A stretch of 21,680 bases of DNA from an uncultured Bacteroides sp. (GTDB taxonomy: Bacteria; Bacteroidota; Bacteroidia; Bacteroidales; Bacteroidaceae), in the NCBI RefSeq assembly GCF_949298305.1, contig NZ_CASFWU010000065.1, positions 1 to 21,680 of the forward strand, read 5' to 3'. A program made the position numbers and the translations under genes. The notes beneath the pieces are model-generated. The model saw only the letters and a program-made list of their open reading frames with translations, did not search any database and was not told the DNA's origin. This document shows positions 15,881 through 21,680 of this stretch, in pieces (the stretch's first letter is position 1; each line of letters starts with the position of its first letter).

Positions 15881-16533
15881 ACGTCGTCCTGCAGGTATTG
15901 GTGGAACAAGGCTTCCTGGTAGTGCGCGTCCGCGGTCTGGCGGACGGGCGTGCCCAGCTTGCGCCAGGCTTCCAGCTGGTTGGCGGGAGGAATGATGCGG
16001 TCGGCCGTGCCCACTACGGCCAGGTCCCAGCGGGGGGCGCAGGGCGGCAGGGCGGCATCTTGGCGGGCAATTTCGGCCAGCTCCTCGCGCAGTTCGTCCA
16101 GGGGGCGGCGGGGCGTGCGCTCCAGAAAGGCGCGGAAGGCGGCGGAGTCGGCACACATGCGGCGCAGGAACTTGTGGAGGGAGGCGTCGGTCAGTCCTTC
16201 CAGCGTGCCGCGGTAGATGGCGGGCGGAATGCCGCACTGTTCGTCGATGGGGTAGGGAGTTCCGTTGATGGCCGTCCGGCGGCTGTAGGGCAGGGCGTGG
16301 CTGTCCATGACCCGTGTGGCAGCCCATACGCCCATGGACCAGCCTACGACATGGATGTCCGTATAGGCACGGAGGGGCTCGGGGTCGAAGTCAAGGGTGC
16401 GGTAGTCGTAGCAGAGCATGTAGTCGCAGCCTGCGGGCCGATAGTCCTTGAAAGGAGTCTCGTCCGCCCCCCAGCCGGCAAAGAAGAGCAGGAGGCGGGG
16501 ATGATGTTCGTTGATGAGGAATAGCTGTTTCAT
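15877..16533 (-). CDS. bioG: Pimeloyl-ACP methyl ester esterase, BioG type
   Basis: The 218-aa alpha/beta-hydrolase belongs to the BioG (DUF452) group, which takes the place of BioH in some bacteria. It removes the methyl cap from pimeloyl-ACP methyl ester. Seen are the nucleophile S66 in GWSMGVWA, an acid D178 in VGTADRIIPP and a histidine H204 in ADAHYQEAL. Early FFAGWGAD is the usual BioG oxyanion segment. It sits between bioF and bioC and overlaps bioC as ATGA. The 256-bp gap before it (towards bioF) is filled by a repeat element. Confidence 0.9.
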   Translation of the reverse strand: MKQLFLINEHHPRLLLFFAGWGADETPFKDYRPAGCDYMLCYDYRTLDFDPEPLRAYTDIHVVGWSMGVWAATRVMDSHALPYSRRTAINGTPYPIDEQCGIPPAIYRGTLEGLTDASLHKFLRRMCADSAAFRAFLERTPRRPLDELREELAEIARQDAALPPCAPRWDLAVVGTADRIIPPANQLEAWRKLGTPVRQTADAHYQEALFHQYLQDDV

Positions 16534-16535
16534 TG

Positions 16536-16803
16536 GCGGTTAGCTGTTAGTGGTTAGTGGTGAGCGGTTAGCGGTTAGTAGGAAGGTGTGTCACAACTAA
16601 GTGATGGTACCTGACTCCCCTCCTTCTGGAAGGAGGGGTGCCCAACGGGCGGGGTGGTAGGCCATTAGGACATTTTGCGTATCAATTTTGTGTATTCACC
16701 TACCACCTCCCCCTTCGGGTACTCCTCCTTCTGGAAGGAGGAGAGCTTCAGATACTTTTGTTTTGACACGCCTTCTCCATGCGGAGCCGCTAACCGTTAA
16801 CCA
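16536..16803. repeat. MITE-like nested inverted-repeat element between bioF and bioG
   Basis: The gap is made of nested inverted repeats. The outermost are simple GGTTAG/GTTAGTGG runs (16536-16580), with the complement CTAACCGTTAACCACT at 16790-16805. Next inside is GGTGTGTCA (16585-16593) against TGACACGCC (16764-16772). Innermost are arms of about 46 bp (16615-16661 and 16699-16744), each holding CTCCTTCTGGAAGGAG and ending in GGTGGTAGG/CCTACCACC. Between them are 37 bp of AT-richer loop. There is no transposase. The right end covers the bioF stop codon. Confidence 0.8.
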
Positions 16804-17950
16804 CTGATTTAAGTCGTTCAATCTCTTCCTCCCGGATGTCCGCCGTCAATGAGAAGCGGATGCGGGAGGTGCCTTCGGGCACCGTGGGCGGGCGGACAGG
16901 CAGGGCATAGAAGCCGTGGCGTTGCAGCTGCTCGGCCAGCAGCACGGTGTCTGCGCTGGCGCCTACGATGAGGGGGACGATGTGGCTGGTGCTGGGGCAG
17001 GGATAGCCGCGGAAAGTCAGCACATCGCGCAGCTGCTTGCCGTTGCGGGCCAGCTGTTTGCGCCGTCCGTCCATCTGCTCCAGTCGGCGCAGGACGAAGA
17101 GTGTCCAGGCAATGTTGACCGGGGGCAGGGCGGTGGTGAAGATGAAGGTACGCATGCGGTTCACGAGGTAGTCGCGTACGGCCTGTCGGCAGACGATGTA
17201 GGCGCCCGCCGATGCGGCGGCCTTGCCGAAGGTTCCCACCAGGAAGTCGATGTCGGCAATGCAGCCGGCTTCCTCGGCACAGCCCAGTCCGCGTTCGCCG
17301 CGCACCCCGAAGGCGTGGGCTTCGTCCACATAGAGCAGTACGTTGTCGTAGCGGCGCTTCAGGCGCACCAGTTCGCCGAGGTCGGCCTGGTCGCCGTCCA
17401 TGCTGAAGATGCTTTCGGTGACGAGGATGATGCGGGCGTAGGCGTTGCGATGCTGTTCCATCAGTCGTGCGGCCTGTGCCAGGTCGTTGTGGCGGTAGCG
17501 TATGCAGCGGGCGGCTGAGAGGCGGATGCCGTCTATGAGGCTGGCGTGTACCAGCTTGTCAGCCAGGATGAGGGTCTGTGCGTCGCTGACGGCGGGCAGG
17601 ATGCCGGTGTTGGCGTGGTAGCCACTGTTGAATACCAGCGCCGCCTCGGTGCCGAAACGGCGTGCCAGCTCCGCCTCCAGTTCGTCGTAGAGGGTGAAGT
17701 TGCCCGTCAGCAGACGGGAGGAGGAGGACGTGGGCAGGAAGGTGTCCGGCGTCAGGCCTTGCAGGAACTCTTCGCGCAGCGGGCGGTCGGCAGCCAGGCC
17801 CAGGTAGTCGTTGGAAGACAGGTTCAGCATCCTCCGTCCTTCCACCACGACTTCCCGCCCGTCGTGCGTCAGGGCGGGCAAGTGCCGCAGGTTGCCCTTG
17901 GCTTGCAGGGCGTCGAGCTCTTCTTGGAGTTGTCGGATGAAATCCATCAT
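16790..17950 (-). CDS. bioF: 8-amino-7-oxononanoate synthase
   Basis: The 386-aa PLP enzyme condenses pimeloyl-ACP with alanine. Motifs are LNLSSNDYLGL near residue 42, FNSGYHAN, YVDEAHAFG (PLP Asp/His) and the Schiff-base lysine in GTFGKAAASAGAY. The length is normal. It starts MMDF, so an ATG one codon later is equally possible. The last residues VVNG and the TAG stop are encoded by GTTAACGGTTAG, which is part of the simple repeat flanking the element in the bioF-bioG gap. The native C-terminus has therefore probably been rewritten by the repeat. The gap to bioA also carries repeats. Confidence 0.94.
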   Translation of the reverse strand: MMDFIRQLQEELDALQAKGNLRHLPALTHDGREVVVEGRRMLNLSSNDYLGLAADRPLREEFLQGLTPDTFLPTSSSSRLLTGNFTLYDELEAELARRFGTEAALVFNSGYHANTGILPAVSDAQTLILADKLVHASLIDGIRLSAARCIRYRHNDLAQAARLMEQHRNAYARIILVTESIFSMDGDQADLGELVRLKRRYDNVLLYVDEAHAFGVRGERGLGCAEEAGCIADIDFLVGTFGKAAASAGAYIVCRQAVRDYLVNRMRTFIFTTALPPVNIAWTLFVLRRLEQMDGRRKQLARNGKQLRDVLTFRGYPCPSTSHIVPLIVGASADTVLLAEQLQRHGFYALPVRPPTVPEGTSRIRFSLTADIREEEIERLKSVVNG

Positions 17951-18075
17951 ATAATGGTTAATGGTTAATGATTAATGGTTAATGTTTAAGTTGGAAACCG
18001 CTACTTCCCCCCCCTCTCCTTGGGAGAGGGGCTGGGGGTGAGGCTCTTGAGAGGGATTGGGGGTGAGGCTCCAGA
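17951..18075. repeat. Heptamer run and G-rich repeats between bioA and bioF
   Basis: A TTAATGG-type heptamer run (17951-17988) is followed by a 9-bp hairpin CCCCTCTCC-TTG-GGAGAGGGG (18011-18031). Then come two direct copies of GGGGGTGAGGCTC (18034-18046 and 18059-18071). The heptamers resemble those in the next junction of the operon. Confidence 0.75.
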
Positions 18076-18081
18076 GTGCCT

Positions 18082-20358
18082 TTACTCCATCTCCCCCACA
18101 ATCTTCAGCAGCCCGCTTGTCAGCCGGGTCAGTTCTTCGGGGCTGATGATGAACGGAGGCATCAGGTAGACCAGCTTCCCGAAGGGACGCACCCAGATAC
18201 CTTCTTCCACGAAACGGCGTTGCATCCAAGCCATGTCCACGGGCCGGCGGGTCTCGATGACGCCGATGGCTCCCAGCACCCGGACGTCGGCCACTTGGGG
18301 CAGGCCGCGTGCCGGTTCCAGTTCGCGCTTCAGTTGTTCCTCAATTCTCCGCACCGTGCCTTGCCAGTCGTATTCGTCGGAAGTGAGCAGGCGGATGGAG
18401 GCGCAGGCCACGGCACAGGCAAGCGGATTGCCCATGAAGGTGGGGCCGTGCATGAAGACGCCCGGAGTGTGGTTGGAGATGGTGTCGGCTATCTCGTTGG
18501 TGGCCAGCACGGCCGAGAGGGTCATGTAGCCTCCGGTCAGTGCCTTGCCTATGCACATGATGTCCGGCTCCACTCCGGCATGTTCCCAGGCGAAGAGCTT
18601 GCCCGTGCGTCCGAAGCCGGTGGCTATCTCGTCGAAGATGAGCAGCACGCGGTGCTCGCGGCAGAGTCTGGCGGCCTCGCGCAGGTATTGCGGATGGTAG
18701 AACCACATGCCGCCTGCACCTTGCACAACCGGCTCTAAGATGAGGGCGGCCAGGGTGTCGGCATGGCGTTCGAGGGTTTCCTTCAGCGGCAGGATGTCGT
18801 CAGGGTTCCAGGCTCCGTCGAAGCGCGATTGGGGCTGGGGCACGAAGTGGCGCACGGGCAGGGCGGGGCCGAAGAGGGAGTGCATGCCCGTGACGGGGTC
18901 GCAGACGGACATGGCATTCCACGTGTCGCCGTGGTAGCCGCTGCGTATGGTGACGAAGTTGTTTTTCCGTGCTAGCGATGTTTGAGAAGCGTCGGCCAGG
19001 CTTCGGGCGTACCAATATTGCACGGCCATCTTCAGGGCCACTTCGACGGCCACCGAGCCGGAGTCGGCATAGAATATCTTCTGCATGGAGGGCGGTACCA
19101 GGGGGAGCAGCAGGCGTCCCAGCTCGATGGCGGGGTCGTGGGTGAAGCCCCCGAACATGACGTGCGACATGCGGGCCAGTTGCTCCTGCGCCGCGCGGTT
19201 CAGCACAGGGTGGTTGTAGCCATGCACGGCACACCACCAGGACGACATGCCTTCGATGAGTGTCCGCTCACTGCCCGGTGTCCAGGGGTCCTCGATGGTG
19301 ACGGTGGCGCCCGACGCCCGCTTTACCTTATATACAGGCAGCGGGTGGGTAGTCGACGTGTAGGGATGCCACAGGTGTTCCTTGTCGAACTGGGCGGAGT
19401 TGAAGGTATATCCGGCCTCGCTGACCAGCTGCTTGTCGTCCGCCACCTTCGAGCCGAGGGTGGTCAGCAGGTCGCCCACGATGGCGGAGTTCACCCCGAT
19501 GTACAGGGCTTTCTGCACCGCTTCGCGGCTCAGCTGGGAACGTCCGCCCGCAAAGCGCAGATAGGCCGTGGGGTTGATGAAGCGGAAGAGGGCAATGGTG
19601 ACCAGTACTTCCTCTTCGCTCAGGTGCGGCTGGTTTTCCAGCGGTGTGCCGGGAATGGGACTGAGCAGGTTGAGGGGGATGGAACTCACGTGCAGGTCGC
19701 GCAGGGTAAAGGCAAACTCAATGCGTTGCTCCATGCTTTCGCCCATGCCGATGATGCCGCCGCAGCAGATGTCCATGCCTACGTTGCGGGCGGCTTGCAG
19801 GGTGTTCAGCTTGTCTTGTTGGGTATGGGTGGTACACAGGTTGCCGAAGTGGGAGGGGGCTGTCTCCAGATTGCAGTGGTAGCGGGTGACGCCGGCGTTG
19901 TAGAGTGCCCGCAGTCCTTCTTCGTCGAGAAGGCCTAACGAGGCGCAAAGCTGGATGGAGGAGTTCCGCCGCAAGTGGCGGACGGTGTCGCAGATTTGTG
20001 CGAGCTGTTTGGAGGAGGGTTTGCGGCCGCTGGTCACCAGGGAGAAGCGGTTGACGCCTTGCCGTTCGTTGTACTGTGCGTGCCTCAGGCATTCATCGGC
20101 CGGAAGCAGGTCGTAGGTTTCGGCTTGGGTCTGATAGTGGGCGGATTGTGCGCACCATTTGCAGTCTTCCGGACATCTGCCGGACTTGGCGTTGATGATG
20201 GAGCACATGTCGAACTCGCGCTGTGCGCAGACTTGGGTAATCTCGTGTGCGGCGGCATACAATGCCTCGCGGTCGGCCGCATTGGCCAACCAGGCGGCCT
20301 GTTCGGGCGATAGGTCAGTCCCTCCCAGTACCTGTTGTTTCAAACTTTCGATAGTCAT
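18082..20358 (-). CDS. bioBA: Biotin synthase / DAPA aminotransferase fusion
   Basis: The 758-aa protein joins two biotin enzymes. Residues 1-325 are BioB, a radical-SAM enzyme that inserts sulfur into dethiobiotin. The SAM-cluster cysteines are C62, C66 and C69 (CPEDCKWC), followed by YHCNLETAP, CCGGIIGMGE and the late FAGGRSQL. Residues from about 330 are BioA, a PLP aminotransferase that makes diaminononanoate using SAM, with HLWHPYTS, SSWWCAVHGYNHP, IFDEIATGFGRTG and the PLP lysine K605 (IGKALTGG). The halves catalyse the last and the antepenultimate steps, so the fusion is not of consecutive enzymes. I recall such fusions in Bacteroides. I chose the ATG giving MTIESLKQQ because BioB homology begins there. 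The frame stays open upstream for another 70 codons, across a leader reading frame. Confidence 0.93.
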   Translation of the reverse strand: MTIESLKQQVLGGTDLSPEQAAWLANAADREALYAAAHEITQVCAQREFDMCSIINAKSGRCPEDCKWCAQSAHYQTQAETYDLLPADECLRHAQYNERQGVNRFSLVTSGRKPSSKQLAQICDTVRHLRRNSSIQLCASLGLLDEEGLRALYNAGVTRYHCNLETAPSHFGNLCTTHTQQDKLNTLQAARNVGMDICCGGIIGMGESMEQRIEFAFTLRDLHVSSIPLNLLSPIPGTPLENQPHLSEEEVLVTIALFRFINPTAYLRFAGGRSQLSREAVQKALYIGVNSAIVGDLLTTLGSKVADDKQLVSEAGYTFNSAQFDKEHLWHPYTSTTHPLPVYKVKRASGATVTIEDPWTPGSERTLIEGMSSWWCAVHGYNHPVLNRAAQEQLARMSHVMFGGFTHDPAIELGRLLLPLVPPSMQKIFYADSGSVAVEVALKMAVQYWYARSLADASQTSLARKNNFVTIRSGYHGDTWNAMSVCDPVTGMHSLFGPALPVRHFVPQPQSRFDGAWNPDDILPLKETLERHADTLAALILEPVVQGAGGMWFYHPQYLREAARLCREHRVLLIFDEIATGFGRTGKLFAWEHAGVEPDIMCIGKALTGGYMTLSAVLATNEIADTISNHTPGVFMHGPTFMGNPLACAVACASIRLLTSDEYDWQGTVRRIEEQLKRELEPARGLPQVADVRVLGAIGVIETRRPVDMAWMQRRFVEEGIWVRPFGKLVYLMPPFIISPEELTRLTSGLLKIVGEME

Positions 20359-20538
20359 ATAGCGTAATGAATGCGGGATGAGGGCCACCGTGTCTTGTTT
20401 GCGTAGCGATGCGTCCGCAACGTTCTTGCGCAGGTTCCCGATGGTCACACAGCGCCCTATGCTGGCAAAGGCCGCGTATGTATTCCGGCTCCAGCGGCGG
20501 AAGCGGAGGTGTGTGGGAATAATCTGTTTCTTTTTCAC
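20359..20538 (-). other. In-frame leader reading frame of the biotin operon
   Basis: A GTG at 20538, about 20 bases after the predicted transcript start, opens 60 codons reading VKKKQIIPTHLRFRRWSRN and then TYAAFASIGRCVTIG, NLRKNVADASLRKQ. It runs without a stop into bioB. The basic, Trp/Arg-rich text looks conserved rather than random, and I recall similar short peptides (RRWSRKxYAxFxSxGRxxxIG) ahead of other Bacteroidales genes. I could not check this. It may be a leader peptide, an RNA element that happens to be open, or an N-terminal extension of BioB. Confidence 0.45.
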
Positions 20539-20565
20539 GGTGACTTCATTGTTTTTTAGTGGACG

Positions 20566-20573
20566 CAAAAGTA
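20566..20573 (-). promoter_or_regulatory. -7 box of the biotin operon
   Basis: Read on the - strand, TACTTTTG is an exact TAnnTTTG box. It puts transcription start near 20558, so the longer frame starting at 20568 cannot be the true start. No TTTG is present at the -33 position, which suggests a regulated promoter. I see no clear BirA-type operator. Confidence 0.65.
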
Positions 20574-20772
20574 GAAAAATAATCTGATTAATCGCTCCTC
20601 ATCTTGATGGAAGTTTGGTAGATTGACCTTGAAACAACAGCCTTCTTCGCTGAATGTAAAGAAAAGCTTTACTTTAGTTCTTCCGAAGTCTGGAGTGATA
20701 AGTTCTCAACTTAAGTTACTGAAATCCGTACCTATTTTAGGTATTTAAGTTTCGCAAGTGCTCAACTTATTA

Positions 20773-20879
20773 GTTAACAAGACTTCAGTCAACAAGTCTA
20801 CAAGGCTGGAATGCCCTGTTTGATAAAGTGCCGCTTGAAACGGCCCGCTGCAAACGCCTTGTCAACTCGTTAACTTGTT
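20773..20879. repeat. Imperfect inverted repeat with GTTAAC/CAAG words
   Basis: The left arm GTTAACAAG...GTCAACAAGTCTACAAGGC (20773-20806) roughly complements the right arm GCCTTGTCAACTCGTTAACT (20856-20875 and beyond). About 50 bp of GC-richer sequence lies between. It resembles a small dispersed intergenic element, but I cannot name a family. Confidence 0.4.
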
Positions 20880-20964
20880 GCGGTGTGTTTTCTTGACAAC
20901 TATGAGGCGGGGTGCATTTTGCTGCTCTCCCCCTCTGGAGAATGTCTTTTAACAATAAAAGGCC

Positions 20965-21023
20965 TATGTTTCAAACATAAGGGCCCTATGTTTTAAACAT
21001 AGACCCCTTGGGTTTTAAACCTT
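20965..21023. repeat. Palindromic 22-bp-period repeat, three copies
   Basis: TATGTTTCAAACATA (20965-20979) and TATGTTTTAAACATA (20987-21001) are both palindromes placed 22 bp apart. A third, changed copy (TGGGTTTTAAACCTT, 21009-21023) keeps the same 22-bp phase. G/C-rich linkers (AGGGCCC, GACCCCT) separate them. Confidence 0.8.
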
Positions 21024-21044
21024 CCCTATACAACCTCATTCGGT

Positions 21045-21158
21045 ATGAAAAACTTCTATCGAAAAAGTAAAACTGAAATGGTAATTTTATTTTATATCTT
21101 TTCCATCCTCTATTTGGCTAAAGCACTTTATGCTGACACCCCTCAAAATGTCGGATGA
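21045..21158 (+). CDS. Possible 37-aa small secreted or membrane peptide
   Basis: The frame reads MKNFYRKSKTEMVILFYIFS then ILYLAKALYADTPQNVG and a TGA stop. It looks like a signal peptide: a basic N-terminus, a hydrophobic stretch of about 17 residues, and an A-D boundary after LYA. It starts 22 bp after the palindromic array. There is no TAnnTTTG box in front that I can see and no family is recognised, so it may be chance. Confidence 0.2.
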   Translation: MKNFYRKSKTEMVILFYIFSILYLAKALYADTPQNVG

Positions 21159-21339
21159 ACCATAAAAAAAGTTATCGTAAGTTTTTCTATTTTGTGAAAT
21201 GTGTTGAAAGTCATAAGAAGTAACTATTAGAATGGAACATTGATTTCGTGGCATTATTCTGAATCCTCTACTGCCACCCCCGTCACTTACCCCTTTATAA
21301 TCCTCTTTTCAGTCATTCTGTTTTTCCCTGTTTGTTGGC

Positions 21340-21400
21340 CACTTGTACGGCTCTTGATTGTCACTTGTGCGGCTTTTGATTGTCACTTGTGCGGTTCATG
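21340..21400. repeat. 22-bp direct repeat, 2.8 copies
   Basis: CACTTGTACGGCTCTTGATT-GT (21340-21361), CACTTGTGCGGCTTTTGATT-GT (21362-21383) and the partial CACTTGTGCGGTTCATG (21384-21400) are adjacent. The core CTTGTGCGG is also the core of the array at 12780-12889, read on the opposite strand. Confidence 0.85.
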
Positions 21401-21630
21401 AGCGCTGCAAGCGCGGTTTTCACGCGCTTTTTGCCTTCTTTTTCTCCCGATTTTCCCGTTTTTCCCCTCATTTCCCAGTTTTCCGCTTTCGCGCGCCCGC
21501 GTTAATATAATTAGGTGTGCGTTCCTTTCCCCCTCCTTTCTTCCCTTCAAAAACCTGCCGTAAAACATAACTGTAAACCAACGCTTTATGAAAAAGTTCA
21601 TGGAAAATCGAAAAAAAGTCCCGCGTATGT

Positions 21631-21661
21631 TTTGCGTGTATGCGAAAACCCGCTACTTTTG
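21631..21661 (+). promoter_or_regulatory. Strong outward promoter at the window edge
   Basis: TTTG (21631-21634), a 19-bp spacer and TACTTTTG (21654-21661) match the consensus exactly. A-rich sequence lies upstream (21588-21618), like an UP element, and GCACCCGC follows. In Bacteroides, stretches like this commonly precede rRNA operons or tRNA genes, so the next feature outside the window is probably a stable-RNA gene. Confidence 0.75.
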
Positions 21662-21680
21662 CACCCGCTTTCGGAAACGA

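Larger units (their letters stand above)
20574..21629. other. About 1 kb intergenic region with repeats and no firm gene
   Basis: This gap separates the biotin operon from the outward promoter at the window edge. It contains a GTAAAG/CTTTAC hairpin (20656-20672), CTCAACTTA twice (20705 and 20761), an imperfect inverted repeat (20773-20806 against 20856-20879), two 22-bp-period arrays and a GCGCT/AGCGC hairpin with a short T-run (21402-21418). It is AT-rich. Apart from a 37-codon frame I see no coding signal. Confidence 0.6.

Noticed and set aside
20539..20568. ATG at 20568 as start of the BioB-BioA protein
   Set aside because: It lies within the -7 box and upstream of the expected transcript start, so it would not be on the mRNA.
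20760..20880. BirA-type biotin operator in the GTTAAC inverted repeat
   Set aside because: It is about 200 bp upstream of the biotin promoter and does not match the spacing of known BirA sites. It fits a dispersed repeat better.

Overview
The window looks like a chromosomal segment of a Bacteroides-type bacterium (Bacteroidales). Several promoters fit the Bacteroidetes sigma-factor form TTTG-N19-TAnnTTTG. Recognisable Shine-Dalgarno sequences are mostly absent. The gene families are also typical: TPR regulator with a C-terminal HTH, DUF3244, GG-Bacteroidales precursor peptide, BioB-BioA fusion and BioG. No tRNA, rRNA, CRISPR array or transposase gene is visible.

Region 1 (129-8878, + strand) is a secreted-peptide locus. 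In order it holds a TPR/membrane/HTH regulator, a small secreted DUF3244-type protein, and a membrane fusion of a degenerate C39-like domain, a VKOR domain and a thioredoxin/DsbA-like domain. Next come a 69-aa precursor with a double-glycine leader and a two-cysteine core, a strong hairpin terminator or attenuator, and a frameshifted DUF4369/TlpA-type thioredoxin gene. A C39-peptidase ABC exporter and an HlyD-type membrane-fusion protein close the set. Read together, this is a system that makes, probably disulfide-bonds, trims and exports a small peptide. No TolC-type outer-membrane protein is in the window. The first half is visibly more AT-rich than the exporter and everything after it.

Region 2 (8940-12468, + strand) is housekeeping: dinB (DNA polymerase IV) behind a perfect promoter, then topB (topoisomerase III) with an unusual Toprim motif and a terminator hairpin. 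It is followed by about 690 bp of structured non-coding DNA (12418-13109) that includes a 22-bp-period tandem array.

Region 3 (13110-20573, - strand) holds a membrane-bound family 2 glycosyltransferase and, upstream of it on the same strand, a biotin operon in the order bioB-bioA fusion, bioF, bioG, bioC, bioD. The bioG/bioC and bioC/bioD pairs overlap as ATGA. The bioA-bioF and bioF-bioG junctions carry simple TTAATGG/TTAGTGG repeats and inverted-repeat elements. One of these reaches into the bioF stop codon. A conserved-looking leader reading frame precedes bioB and is fused to it in frame.

Region 4 (20574-21680) has no convincing gene. It holds repeats, including two more 22-bp-period arrays and a candidate 37-codon ORF. 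It ends in a textbook promoter that fires out of the window to the right and looks like a strong stable-RNA promoter.
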